64,000 nucleotides of DNA from Prostheceraeus crozeri (Eukaryota; Platyhelminthes; Polycladida; Euryleptidae). The stretch is from positions 1-64,000 of the forward strand of contig CAJQUW010005710.1 in the NCBI GenBank assembly GCA_907163375.1. Direction: 5' to 3'. The translations under genes were made by a program, and so were the position numbers. Positions 44,895 to 57,180 of the stretch are shown here, piece after piece. Each line of letters starts with the position of its first letter. The first letter of the stretch is position 1. The notes below the pieces were generated by a model. The model worked only from the letters and a program-made list of their open reading frames with translations, ran no database searches and was not told the origin of the DNA.

Positions 44895-47120
44895 GAGTTT
44901 CCCATGCCTGAATTCTAACTTATTGACAATGCTGAATACCTTAGTCTTTGAATTAATACGTGACTTTTCGAGCCTTGTAGCTCACAGCTCAGCAAGGTGA
45001 GTGAACAAAGTGAAATGATTATGATAAAAATTATGATTGTTCATGACGTCCGGTCACAGTATACTAAGTGATTAGCAGAAGTATGGTAGGGATGTATTAA
45101 AAAGAGTAGCTTCTGGTGCTCTTGTAAACTCCTGGCATATTTCGTAAAGTTTCGCCCCCCACCCCCCAAAGAAATCATCCCTTGACCTATGTGGACACCC
45201 TGGCGACGTCTCCTCAGTTGGAAAGCACTGCTATGGGACTATAAGAATATCTGTTGTTATACTGTGAAAATTTGTGAGAACTCATATAATCACGTTTCGT
45301 TTATATACGTACATCCGACGTCGTTTTCATACATGGAGCACTACATTGACGGAATTCGCGATATACCGGCATATCATTACGTTATGGTTTATCAATAATG
45401 ATATTACTTTGATAAGACTATATTGCTATTATCCTGTTGTATTACTGCTATGCATTATGTTTTAGGACTGGCTTACATCTACACATATTTCCGTAGAATT
45501 TGTCATAGAACTATGCAATACAAAAATGAAGTTCAGTCAAATGACTAATTAAGTAACATCTTATGCGTGATTTATGAAACATCTTCAATTTTGTTACTCA
45601 TGATTTAATTGATTTTTCAGAAAATAAGCTCTTAAAACGCGAAGTTGAGAAGGAAAACCACGAAGGAAGGTAAAAGAACAAATGTGAGTAGTTCACAACT
45701 GAAGAAGGACTTAATTTCTCATCAATTGAGCGACGGTGACTTTGGTGCCAATGGGAGAAGGTGGTCTCCATTGTTGAAGAACTTTTGTTTATCACTATCA
45801 TTTAAGAGCGCAGCTGCGCATCGTGATCTCAGATCCCACTTCTTCTTGCCATCCCGAATTACACTTATGAAGCCCCTTAAATTCATCTTGCGGAATCTCT
45901 CATCTGCCATGTATTAATCCAGCAGCTGTGAATAAAGCTATCTATCGGGAAGCCACAAGAGAGGTAAGTTCTATAAATGAAAGAGCATTATGAGGTATTG
46001 TGACATATATTGTATGTGTATAAGGTACATTGTGATTGATACTTAGCAATCGACTTCATATAATTGTATAATTTAAATTAGAAAATAATTTTTCGTACTG
46101 CGAGGAATCTTTCATGATTCAGCATCGTCAGCCATCAGCCAATCATTTGAATTTGAATGGTTAACTTTAAAATACGTTCATTCAACCCGAACGAAAAGAG
46201 GGTCCATCCTATGTTACTTAGAAACAAGGTGGGAGGATAGAGCTACGTTCCATTTCATTATTTATTCGTAAGAGTAGAGACTGCAAAACGTAGGCTTACC
46301 GGAAGAGTAGCTTTTGTCTTTGAACAGCTATAAATTACACGTCAGGGAAATCGGTATTGCTAAACTATCATATTCTGTGGTTAAGTCTCGTCTTGAAATC
46401 GTATTTGAAAATTTTACTTTTCGGAATTTTGACTCCGGAATTTTATATGATACAATCTTTGTAAATTTGTAATTCTAAAATGACATCGTGATATCCGCTT
46501 ATTCTTGGATGAGCTCAATATTTTCCGTCTCTTTCGAAATACAAGCTTCACCTTGATTCAATGTGGGAGGGCAGGGCAACCGTTAGATATTCGGTGAAGT
46601 GAAAAGGCAATGACAAGGGGAATTTTTAAGTTTCGGTTCCCTATAATTTGATTTCAAAAATGTCTACTGTTGGCCGCATTTCGAATTGGAATATTATTTT
46701 CATCTCTCACGCTGCGATTTCGAAGTGTTGGAGATAAAGCAAATTGCGACTGGCGTTTTACTTCGTTTGAAGTTTCTAAAAGACTGGAAGTGATTTGCTT
46801 GATGACCATCTAAGGTTTGTGACGTGGGAAAATCCATTCAAAGTATGTTCGAATAGCGCTTCCTATAGCAGGCTTCACACATGACCTTAAAACCTAAAAT
46901 GACCTAAATTTTCATTGTTCTCCTAAATTGGCCTAATTTTATGTATCTTTACATAAAACTAGTTTTCTTTATTATGAGTTTATTTCAATTTTTACTTCAG
47001 GATTTTCATCGCCTCTATCATTCACTTTATAATATTAAAGGTTCGTCGAAACAGAGCTTGGTAATTTTAAATTCAAAGATCTCTGCATAGAATTGGCAGT
47101 TTCATGCACCAATCTAGCAT
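44895..47120. other. Gene-poor region
   Basis: No ORF over about 90 codons and no family recognised. Confidence 0.35.
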
Positions 47121-47336
47121 TTAGAAAAACAAAGCAGTCCATCTCGTAGACAGAGAACCATTTTCTCTTTGTACTGCAATTTTGACCCAGTTGATGAGCT
47201 TTGTCGCAGAGGATTTGGTAAATGATGTATTTGTGTAAGAAATGAGAGAATGATAGCAGATGTCATCTGGACCTCTTGATTGTCCGGATTTATTCATAAC
47301 TTCGTCATTTATTGATATATTTATATATGATGTCAC
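47121..47336 (-). pseudogene. Possible non-LTR reverse transcriptase scrap
   Basis: The frame contains SRGPDDICYHSLISYTN followed by a helix and INWVKIAV. This resembles the K-x-PGPD-x-I ... W-x-x-A-x-V block at the start of RT in CR1-like elements. No further RT motifs follow in any frame I could read. Confidence 0.35.
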
Positions 47337-47568
47337 ATTCCGCGATGAGTTTCTTGAAAATTGTAACTTCAGCGATGTTATTCAACCAGTGTAGCAGTGT
47401 ACTGAAGCCAATACATCAACTGCAGTATAACATGACAACACTCGAAGAGAACTAAAATAGAAGTAAAAGGAACATGTAAGAGTAAATGAAAATCAAAAGT
47501 TTCTGAAAACTTTCACAGAGCTACTCCACTGGACCGCCACATGTAATTCCAAATAGCTTCTAAAGTAA

Positions 47569-48027
47569 TTGCTGATTTGTGGTGACAGGCTCGGACTTTC
47601 GGAGGAATTCTACTCCAAAGTAATGGATAGAATTCTTACCATACTTAACTGTTATAAACTTTGGTTGCTGGAAAACGCTTCTGTGAGATCGTTCAGGAGC
47701 TTGATGGAAATATGCATAGCAGGAATTGGAGCAACAGACGATGATTCCATGCATGTTTTCTTTAGTTCTTTTGTACATAGTCCAAGATTTCTCATAATAT
47801 TTTCATTAATCGGTGCAACGTCATATACCAACTTTCTAGTAAACTGGATGCATTTAAAGATACTTGCAGAGACTCAACAGAGGATGAATGGTCCATCATG
47901 CTATGACACAGGCATCTCTCATACATCGTCTCAAGCTTGCGTCGTGCAGGTTGGGATGCGAACAGCAGAAGGGGTGAAGCATAGTCGAAATGCGGTTTTA
48001 TGTAGGTCTGAATTAAACACCATCTGA
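47569..48027 (+). other. Unrecognised 152-codon open frame
   Basis: Open frame without an ATG at its start, with a hydrophobic stretch near residues 70-90. Composition looks like chance. No motif recognised and no splice signals judged convincing. Confidence 0.15.
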
Positions 48028-48179
48028 CTTTCCTGTCAACAAATCTTTTTAAACGATTAATGCCATTTAACTACCAAACTAGTATACGGGTAATATTTTC
48101 AACTTGATCATCATACGTAAATAATTTGTAGTAATAATAACTCCGTTAGTATCCTAAAATGTACTTCATCAAAGGCCAA

Positions 48180-48465
48180 AGCGCGCCGGGAAGTATGCTA
48201 TTTATAGAAATTCCAGGATCCCGGCTCGCCGGAAGTGCGCTATTTATAGAAATTCCAGGATCCCGGAGCGCCGGGAAGTATGCTATTTATAGAAATTCCA
48301 GGATCCCGGCGCGCCGGGAAGTGCGCTATTTATAGAAATTCTAAGATCCCGGCGCGCGGGAAGTATGCAATTTATAGAAATTCTAAGATCCTGGCGCGCC
48401 AGCGCGCCGGGATATGTTCTATTTTTAGAAAATATCGCTTATCGAGCGCGCCGGCGCGCCGGATT
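48180..48465 (+). repeat. 42-43-bp tandem repeat with GGCGCGCC palindromes
   Basis: TATTTATAGAAATTC recurs at 48199, 48241, 48284 and 48327, with a variant at 48369, so the period is 42-43 bp. Each unit alternates an AT-rich half with a GC-rich palindromic half (GGATCCCGG then CGCGCCGGG). The GC islands stand out sharply from the AT-rich surroundings. Confidence 0.88.
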
Positions 48466-48480
48466 AATCCAGCAAAACAT

Positions 48481-49664
48481 GTAAAGATTTCAGTCGGGAT
48501 TCACAGTGATCATACATACGAAATTTATCCAGAAACTTGAATTACATACAGTAGATCTACCTACAACTGTTGAAAAATAATATCTATAAATGTGATGTTG
48601 TGATATAAACCAATCATGTTACAGCTTGCGAATATCCTCACACGATTATTTCGCACATTTTATACGGATTAACATGGAAGCCTGAATTTCTTTATTCAGA
48701 CAAAAAATTTCGCGGGAATCATAATAATTATGAATAACCTTTATTCAATACACGAAAACTGCAATTGCGTTGAAAAGTGTAGATTGTTGTAAAATGTAGA
48801 GTTTGATGTTCTGTGATATCAGCCAATCAGTGGAGTTTGAGAATATTCACAGATAGTAGTTTCCATACTCGCACGGTTTTAACAAGGAAATAAACCTTGC
48901 CTTCAAAATATCGAATACAATCGTACAGAAACATCATCACTTCATGCTCTTTTCTGAATAGAGGTTGTTGATTTCCAAAAGTTGTCAATTTGTAGGCCCT
49001 GATATTGTAAAAAATGTAGATTTCCGCTCTTACAAGTGCACGTATATTGGCAAGTATCGGAATCCTGATGCTTCAACATTCTCATTTGAAGTTTCCCCAT
49101 TATGTTCATTTCTTCACGCCTGTCGGCACTCTTAGACCATTCTGGACACCCCGGTTGAAAATTTCTAAACTATGTATATCAATTATTGCCTGTTTAGAAA
49201 TACGAGTTGCACATCATCCAAAATGGACCAATCAGGTACATGTGACGAATAGATGCAAAGCATGAATGATAGACTAAGTGGACAAGTTCGAAGATTTAGT
49301 TTACACCTCACTTCACAAGACGTGTAATAACTACGCGGTAATATACTCGTATATTACGTACATTGTACATGTACAACATGCTGAAATACGAATTGCGATC
49401 GTTGCGTGTGGCAGCCCTGTTGTGTATATCAATTACGGCCGTTGTTGTCTACAATGAAGCGCGAAATCGGTGTTGGGATGTCCCATAATCCATGATCAAT
49501 CGATACCTAATACTATTCGGAACATCATCCTCTATGATAGACGATAGCAAAGGTATATCGCTACTGCCCGAATAGACTTGATGTTTAACGATCGATCCTT
49601 GGGAAAAGGAATGGTTTTCCCAGTTTATAGAACGGTCGAAAATCTTCGCTGACTCAGGGTTCCA
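48481..49664. other. Unannotated AT-rich stretch
   Basis: No gene recognised. Confidence 0.35.
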
Positions 49665-51090
49665 ACTTGATCAGTTTTGTCCTGTTATTCGACTTTGTCT
49701 AATTATGTCCTGTTTTGTCCTGTTATTCGACTTTGTCTAATTGTGTCCTGTTTTGTCCTGTTATTCGACTTTGTCTAATTATGTCCTGTTTAGTCGTATT
49801 CTTCGACTTTGTCTAATTATGTCTGTTTTGTCCTGTTATTCGACTTTGTCTAATTGTGTCCTGTTTTGTCCTGTTATTCGACTTTGTCTAATTATATCCT
49901 GTTTTGTCCTGTTATTCGACTTTGTCTAATTATGTCTGTTTTGTCCTGTTATTCGACTTTGTCTAATTGTGTCCTGTTTTGTCCTGTTATTCGACTTTGT
50001 CTAATTATATCCTGTTTTGTCCTGTTATTCGACTTTGTCTAATTATGTCCATTTATTCGACTTTGTCTAATTATGTCCTGTTTTGTCCTGTTATTTGACT
50101 TTGTCTAATTATGTCTGTTTTGTCCTGTTATTCGACTTTGTCTAATTATGTCCTGTTTCGTTGTATTCTTCGACTTTGTCTAATTATGTCTGTTTCGTTG
50201 TATTCTTCGACTTTGTCTAATTATGTCCTGTTTCGTTGTATTCTTCGACTTTGTATAATTGTGTCTTGTTTCGTTGTATTCTTCGACTTTGTCTAATTAT
50301 ATCCTGTTTTGTCCTGTTATTCGACTTTGTCTAATTATGTCTGTTTTGTCCTGTTATTTGACTTTGTCTAATTATGTCCTGTTTAGTCGTATTCTTCGAC
50401 TTTGTCTAATTATGTCCTGTTTTGTCCTGTTATTCGACTTTGTCCAATTATGTCCATTTATTCGACTTTGTCTAATTGTGTCCTGTTTTGTCCTGTTATT
50501 CGACTTTGTCTAATTATGTCCTGTTTAGTCGTATTCTTCGACTTTGTCTAATTGTGTCCTGTTTTGTCCTGTTATTCGACTTTGTCTAATTATGTCCTGT
50601 TTTGTCTTAATATTCGACTTTGTCTAATTATGTCTGTTTTGTCCTGTTATTTGACTTTGTCTAATTAAGTCCTGTTTAGTCGTATTCTTCGACTTTCTCT
50701 AATTATGTCTGTTTTGTCCTGTTATTCGACTTTGTCTAATTATGTCTGTTTAGTCCTGTTATTCGACTTTGTCTAATTATGTCCTGTTTAGTCCTGTTAT
50801 TCGACTTTCTCTAATTATGTCTGTTTAGTCCTGTTATTCGACTTTGTCTAATTATGTCCTGTTTTGTCGTATTCTTCGACTTTGTCTAATTATGTCCTGT
50901 TTTGTCCTGTTATTCGACTTTGTCTAATTATGTCCATTTATTCGACTTTGTCTAATTATGTCCTGTTTTGTCCTGTTATTCTACTTTGTATAATTGTGTC
51001 CTGTTTTGTCTTAATATTCGACTTTGTCTAATTATGTCCTGTTTAGTCCCATTCTTTAACTTTGTCTAATTATGTTCTGTTTAGTCCTAT
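49665..51090 (+). repeat. 38-bp minisatellite, about 35 units
   Basis: The unit is ATTCGACTTTGTCTAATTAT plus GTCCTGTTTTGTCCTGTT. Variants drop one GTCCTGTT subunit or replace it with TAGTCGTATTC or TTCGTTGTATTC. The last unit near 51090 decays. ORFs across it are read-through. Confidence 0.93.
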
Positions 51091-52617
51091 ATCTGCGTCA
51101 ACATCATTCATAAGTCTCAAGTATAGGGCTTAATTTTGCTTTCATCTGTATGGAGTAATGTATCAAAGGTATATATTCTCACATGAAGTTATTTTCGCCA
51201 CGAATCTTCTGTCTTATTTAATTCTCATACCACTCACTGTTCAGCATAGATTTTGACTAAACTTCTTTCACAATAGGAGTAAATTCACAGAAAACAGATG
51301 GATTTAATGTTGAGGTGTTGGTCTCCGACTCACAAACAAGTCTGGGTAACGCGTCATTAATCTTCGAGGATGCCGAAGGCGCAAAAGTTGCCAATACCAT
51401 GTACAGCAAACTGACGCAAGACAACTCCGTGGAAAGTTTGTTTACGCTAGCGAGATTGGTCAAATGTCTGAAATATGAAAATATTCAGAGAAATTGATCA
51501 CCGTTTAAAGATTATTCCACTTTCCCAGGATTCATGGATCTTGGGAGTGGTTTTCTGCACACTGTTCATAAGCCTTAGGTATAGGTGTGGAAGATCTTGT
51601 GATCTTTGGTGAAGGCGGACTCCCACAAATGATAATTGACATGCGGATGGAGGTGATGACTGCAGAGTCTTGCAGGAAGGAAAGGATGTTACTTGTGTTC
51701 CTTTTCTCTATCATAGCAGCGTCCGGTGACTCCGCCCATATCCTGCCATTGAGAAACTTCTCAAACAGTGACAGCCCATTTGTAAGCACATGGAAAAAGA
51801 GAAAAATGATGCCAAAAAGTCTCCACTAAAAAATCAAGTCTTCAAAAAAAGTTGAATACTCAGTTCATCAGAAATCACGAATTGACCGAGTTCTATCATC
51901 ACTTTATGAAATCCGTTGAACTCGGCATTATTCAAACAACATTCGATTGTCATTAAAGAAAATGAACCAATGACTCGTGTGTGTTCTGAACACAGCATGT
52001 TGACTTCAGAAATTAATTGATGCGTCGCTTCGTAAAGCCTTGTTGTTATGAAGAGAAGCAAAGCGGCGAATTGAAAAGTATCAATTGCGGCACGCAGTAC
52101 CAAGGGCACGATATGGAATCGGATCAATAGCCTTAGGGAATTTATAAAAATGTCTTTGGAAAGACAAAATGTGCGCGTGTCTTTCAAATTGTCTACCTTG
52201 TACAGAGCATCCAGACATTCACTTTTTCGAAAATATGCCTGATAAAGACATCAACGTGATACTGATGTGATCAGATATGTACAGCCTATTTTCACGTAGC
52301 CTCTTGAAACTTTCTGAGTTATAGATTGAAGAAGAGATCTAAGAGTAGGCCTAATGCACTATTTTGTAAATAATTCACACCGTTTACATTAATTCAGTCA
52401 TACTGATTTTCATAGCTTCTGTGTGCTGAGCTATGCAGTATCGACCTATCTCATGTGCTTCACGAACTCGTGACTTCTGGCAAATGCGTCAGTAATGAGG
52501 AATGCCCACATAAAATTCAACAAGAGAAAGTGGTGTCAACGATCCAAGACAATGAGAACCTTGCATCGTAAAGCTTGTACTTAGTTTTAGATAGATTATC
52601 TTGGCCATTTGTCATGT
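51091..52617. other. Unannotated stretch
   Basis: Several ORFs of 60-117 codons on both strands, none recognised. The 117-codon frame at 51834-52187 (-) has no motif I know. Confidence 0.35.
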
Positions 52618-52751
52618 TTTGAATTGATTTGCAAAGAGCCAATATTGAAAGATATTGATTTTATTTTCGTTTTCGCTATTTATTACAAAACAACGAAGAC
52701 GAAAAGAAAATCAATGTCTTTCAATATTGGCAATCTCCAATTCAATTCAAA
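52618..52751. other. Pre-miRNA-like hairpin (~55-bp arms, 18-nt loop)
   Basis: Left arm 52618-52675 and right arm 52694-52751 pair with scattered mismatches (about 85% by eye). Landmarks are GCCAATATTGAAAGATATTG against CAATGTCTTTCAATATTGGC. The 18-nt loop and arm length suit an animal miRNA precursor, but a small MITE is equally possible. Strand is undetermined. Confidence 0.5.
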
Positions 52752-52830
52752 GCTTGGACTTGGTTGCATATTTTAGTAGACGTGCATGGAGCATGATCTT
52801 GATAATTTGCCTTTGAAGTAAGCTGTATAG

Positions 52831-53491
52831 CAGGGTTGGAACTATTACACAATTTTTTTCAATTACAATTACAATTACTTCAAAGGTGCAATTAATTACA
52901 CAATTACAATCACATCGGTTTTCCGAACAATGTTGGTCAATTATGAGTTAGCTGGCCAAAGCAATTTCAAGTCTGAATAAATTTGATTTTGAGCACAAGA
53001 TAGAGAAAGAAGTAGGGACTATTGCAATTGCAACGTTGCAACCTTCCAATGATCACTTAAAGGTGGAGCATGCTAAAAACTTCATCCTGATGAGCCATGA
53101 TATGAGTCTTATCTCGACGATGAAGTTACAGCAACCGCTAGAAACAAGATGAGCAATCTGTCTCTGAGGATGCCATCGTTAACGGCAGGCAACTGTTATG
53201 CTATGTTAGGCAGGCCTATTTCTATAATCAGTGTTAACGCCCAAAAATAGGTTGCATCATCTCCTGTAAGGATCGTCCCATACCCATTTCAAAATATAAA
53301 AACAAAAAGTGTGAAAATAACTTTTCTTTCAATCTCCAAACAGCAATCCTTGGATTTTGTGTTTTGTCTAACCGAAAAGATAAAAGTAATTGACGTGTAA
53401 TTGACCGTTATTTTTCTTCAATTACATTACTTCAAAAATTGTGATTTATTACACAATTACAATTTCAATTACTGTAATTGTTCCAACCCTG
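52831..53491. mobile_element. 661-bp hAT-like MITE
   Basis: Ends are CAGGGTTGGAACTATTACAC and, complemented from the right, CAGGGTTGGAACAATTACAG. They are followed by AATTACAATTAC-rich subterminal sequence on both sides. Flanking 8-mers CTGTATAG (52823-52830) and CTGTATGG (53492-53499) match at 7 of 8. The CAGGG start and 8-bp duplication are typical of hAT elements. No transposase frame survives. Confidence 0.85.
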
Positions 53492-53802
53492 CTGTATGGT
53501 GATTGCTTTTTGTGGAATATTTTCAAAGATTTATCGAATATTATCACTTATCGTCGCTTTTCATCAATTTAGATGGAGAATATTGATGTATATTTTCGCT
53601 GCAAAGTTTTGATTGAAAAATTACTAATATGTGTCAGAAGAGGCAGTTTTGATCTCTGTATTAAGCCCATTTATAGTTGAAAACTTGATGGAAATGGTCT
53701 GTGAAGAACCCACTCGAAAGTAAATCATTGGCTACATAATCTGCTGTTTTTCTCTATTTCCGCTTCGATTCTTTTCAAATTTTCGGATACCGTTTTTATT
53801 TC

Positions 53803-54290
53803 TCACATCCATTGTCTTCCATGTACAATTTCTTCCAAATTGTCATCATCATCTGTTTTGCTTTCATCGTCACTTTCATTTCCATGACGTAACATTCTGA
53901 ACTCGCTTTCATGTCTTCTCATTCTTGCACGTATCTCTCTTATTTCTTGGTGCTGTTTTTGTAATTCCATTTCTAGCCAGTTGATCATTGCTTGCAAATT
54001 AGATACTTCTTCTTTTCTCGATGAGTGTGTTTATGTTTGACTGTTTCGTGTTCTTTTTTTGGTATAGTCATGTATGTTTTGTATGTCTGTTGAATGAAGT
54101 TTGAATATACATATTTTACAAATGTACTTTCTTTTACTATGGCGAAAATATTTCACTATTTCATAGTCTGGCAGTTCAATGCATGACACATGAAAGATGG
54201 AATCACACCGATCATATTTCAAATAAATATCGTTCTCCTATACTTGCGTTTTTGCAGATTCCGTTAGTTGCTGTGGGCGAATTGTTAGCT
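53803..54290 (-). pseudogene. PHD-finger and coiled-coil remnant, probably retroelement ORF1
   Basis: On the - strand a Cys pair in a GICKNASIG context (about 54255-54282) leads, after a frame change, into YDRCDSIFHVSCIELPDYE and YICKIC. This is the C4HC3 spacing of a PHD finger. Downstream, in another frame (53803-53997), is a helical charged stretch LEMELQKQHQEIREIRARMR ending in an acidic run. PHD finger plus coiled coil is common in ORF1 of CR1-like non-LTR elements in invertebrates, hence the call. A host PHD gene fragment is the alternative. Frames are broken. Confidence 0.5.
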
Positions 54291-54299
54291 TCGTTGCTA

Positions 54300-55479
54300 T
54301 TCATGTTTCTGCACGATGAATTAGTATCAGCATGAGCCATTTCTGTAATTTAGATGAAATCACGAATTGACTTTCAAGTGTTATTACCAAGTGCGCTCCA
54401 GATCTCTCGGTGCGTTCCGCGGTAAGATAATCATCTGTTCCGCACATGGTTTGATCAGGGGCTCGGCGATATTATGTGGCTTCTTTTGTATTGCTATATG
54501 GCATGTCACTTCGATGCTGGATTGAAGAGTGCGTTTTTCTTCCGGACGGAATCTTAAGTTAGGAAGCGTTGCATCGCGATCAAATCGTGCCCGTTTGACA
54601 GATACAGCAGTAACAGAATCATCCTGTCTTTCTTGGTGCATCTTATCACGGTGATTCGAAAGTTTTGATAGTCGTAGGGATGAATCTGATATAACTACTG
54701 CACAATGAATACATTGAGTGCAATCAAGGCTATTGCGAATCCTTTTGTTGAAGCCAAACTACATAACTGTCATTGTATTTCACTCTCGATGGCTTTGGAG
54801 GTCATACAAATGATTGAAATGCGTTATTGCCCGGCATTGGAGGGTATATAATGCACCATTATATGCCCGCCAATTTCACAAATTGCGACACGGCCTCCTC
54901 GTAGTGTACCACTGAATTAGACCTATTTCAATGCTTCGCTACAAATTTTGTATATTTTTGAGATGTTTGAAATGATGGATTGGCATGTCCCTTCACTGAT
55001 ACTTCGTCAAATGCCTTTGATATCTGCTTTCAGTGAGGTCAAGCGATCAAATTCCTGATGAGTCAACATCTCTATGATGATTCCTCAAACGTTTTCCACA
55101 GGCCAGTAGTCTTTAAACTTTGTGGACTGAATGTTGATAAGAATTCGGTCACCAAACAATCGATCTACTTCATTGATCAGAACTGTCTGACCGTCAGAAC
55201 TGTCTCTTTACGAGTCATGCAGAGACTGATTGAGAGGTCTCAGAGACCGATGTCGCTAATGGCCGAGTGAACCACAGCTTGCATTCCACGGCAGCTGCCC
55301 CATTTTCAGCCTTTTTCGTCGAACCGCGCAGTATGTATTCTATCACAAAGACAGTAGAAAATCTACCAGACTCGTAGTTGCTTCGTTCATCGACTCATGT
55401 TAGAATTCTTTTTAGAGCTCACAAAACATTATTTTCAATAGTGTTGCACACACATTCCACTATTTTGGAGTGTGCACTT
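54300..55479. other. Unannotated stretch
   Basis: A 85-codon frame at 54384-54641 (-) may continue the PHD remnant upstream but has no motif. A small palindrome, GGGTATATAATG/CATTATATGCCC, lies near 54840-54870. Confidence 0.35.
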
Positions 55480-55972
55480 TCAAGTGCATGACTGTCTTAC
55501 AGCAACCCTAATTACCATGAAGTACATCCAACACCTTAATTGACTTCCACGTTGACTTTTCATGTAGAATTAGACAATTGTCCTTAAAGCATAAATTTAC
55601 GAATCAACTGTCCAGAGTACTGTGATACATGATGTATGTAACTATGTAAAACTAGGAAAAGTCTTTATTTTCAAAGTCGTCGAATGTTTGCAAAGGTCAG
55701 CATATCTAGTAACGTCTAAAATCCGCATAATTGTTGACCAATCGGAGATTGGGGGATTAGGGCCAATCGATCAATTTTGTGATTCAGGAGTATAACGAAA
55801 TACAGCATTGTATTCATCGATCCTAAGTGATGAAACCAAATATATTTCTTCAAGTCAGATATCTAAGGATTTTGACAGAATCAGAGTTTCAGTTACATCG
55901 ATGACTGACATCTCCGTTTATTAAGACAATGCTCAATTGGCGTTCAAGCGTTGCATGTTTTCGTCGTTTCAG
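55480..55972 (+). repeat. Duplicated upstream flank of zinc-finger gene 1
   Basis: Blocks such as ATTACCATGAAGTACAT, TTTCATGTAGAATT and CATGTAAAACTAGG-type words recur in order at 61950-62679 upstream of zinc-finger gene 2. The duplication therefore included intron or upstream sequence. It ends at the acceptor TTTCGTCGTTTCAG (55959-55972). Confidence 0.7.
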
Positions 55973-57058
55973 GTCCACACGGGGATGAGCAATATATCAG
56001 AAGTCAAAAATGAAGCCAGAACATTCAAATGTGAGTCGTGTGACAAGTTCTTTACCACTGCTAGTAACTTGATAAACCATCGGCGAATACACACAGGAGC
56101 CAGACCGTTCAATTGTGAAACGTGCGGAAAATCATTTACTCAAGGAGGCAATTTATCACGACATCGGCGTATACACACAGGCGACAGGCCGTTCATTTGT
56201 GAGTCGTGCGGAAAGTCATTTACCGATTCTGGCAATTTGATAGCTCATCGACGGATACACACCGGTGACAGACCGTATATTTGTGAGTTGTGCGGGAAGT
56301 CTTATGCAGCTTCAGCTCATTTGGTGATCCATCGTCGGATGCACACAAACGACAGGCCGTTCATTTGTGAAACATGCGGAAGGTCATTTATCCAAGCAAG
56401 TAGTTTGACAACTCATCGGCGGGTACACGCAGGCGACAGGCCGTTCAATTGTGAAACGTGTGGGAAATCATTTACCGCTTCAAGTAGTTTGAAAATTCAT
56501 CAGCGAATACACACAGGTGACAGGCCGTTCATATGTGAGTCTTGCGGCAAGTCATTTGCCAGTTCAAGTGACTTGATAAAGCATCGTCGAATACACACAG
56601 GTGACAAGCCGTTCATTTGTGATTCATGCGGAAAGTCATTTACCGATTCAAGTACTTTGATAAGGCATCGGCGAATACACACAGGAGTCAGGCCGTTCGT
56701 TTGTGAGACGTGTGGGAAATCATTTAGCGCTTCACATAGTTTGAAAATTCATCAGCGAATACACACAGGTGACAGGCCGTTCATTTGTGAGACGTGTGGG
56801 AAATCATTAAGCGCTTCAAGCAGCTTGATAAGGCATCGGCGGATACACACAGGTGACAGGCCTTTCATTTGTGAGACGTGTGGGAAGTCGTTTCCAGATT
56901 CAAGTAATTTGACAAGGCATCGGCGAATTCACACAATAGTCAGGCCTTTCATTTGTGAGACGTGTGGGAAGTCGTTTCCAGATTCAAGTAATTTGGTAAC
57001 TCATCGGCGAATAGACACAGGCGACAAGTCGTTCCTTTGCGAAACGTGCGGAAAGTGA
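55973..57058 (+). CDS. Poly-C2H2 zinc-finger gene 1, 3' exon
   Basis: Probably a sequence-specific DNA-binding nuclear protein. After the acceptor at 55972 the exon opens VHTGMSNISEVKNE and then has twelve C2H2 fingers of 28 residues with TGDRPF-type linkers, starting at FKCESCDKFF. The frame is open upstream into the intron (ORF from 55937), but the real start is probably in an undetected 5' exon; Met in VHTGMSN is an alternative. No KRAB, BTB or SCAN domain is visible. Finger 12 ends HRRIDTG, so its last zinc-binding His is Asp, and finger 11's linker is HTIVRPF. A TGA at 57056-57058 replaces a Ser codon in finger 13. Orientation and flanks match zinc-finger gene 2. Confidence 0.85.
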   Translation, partial: VHTGMSNISEVKNEARTFKCESCDKFFTTASNLINHRRIHTGARPFNCETCGKSFTQGGNLSRHRRIHTGDRPFICESCGKSFTDSGNLIAHRRIHTGDRPYICELCGKSYAASAHLVIHRRMHTNDRPFICETCGRSFIQASSLTTHRRVHAGDRPFNCETCGKSFTASSSLKIHQRIHTGDRPFICESCGKSFASSSDLIKHRRIHTGDKPFICDSCGKSFTDSSTLIRHRRIHTGVRPFVCETCGKSFSASHSLKIHQRIHTGDRPFICETCGKSLSASSSLIRHRRIHTGDRPFICETCGKSFPDSSNLTRHRRIHTIVRPFICETCGKSFPDSSNLVTHRRIDTGDKSFLCETCGK

Positions 57059-57180
57059 TTCACCGAAGCAGGATTTTTAAGAACTCATCGGCGGATACAC
57101 ACAGGTGACAGATTGTTTATTTGTTTATTTGTGAATTGTGCGGGAAGTCGCTTACAGTTTCAAGAAATTTTTATTCCTCA
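57059..57180 (+). pseudogene. Decayed fingers 13-14 beyond the stop
   Basis: In the same frame, directly after the TGA, FTEAGFLRTHRRIHTGD continues finger 13. A rough further finger follows with an extra Phe-Ile-Cys-like stretch. The array was once longer, and the tail is decaying since the nonsense change. Confidence 0.75.

Noticed and set aside
47569..48027. 152-codon open frame as a membrane protein gene
   Set aside because: No start codon, no recognisable motif and composition consistent with chance; kept only as an unrecognised ORF.
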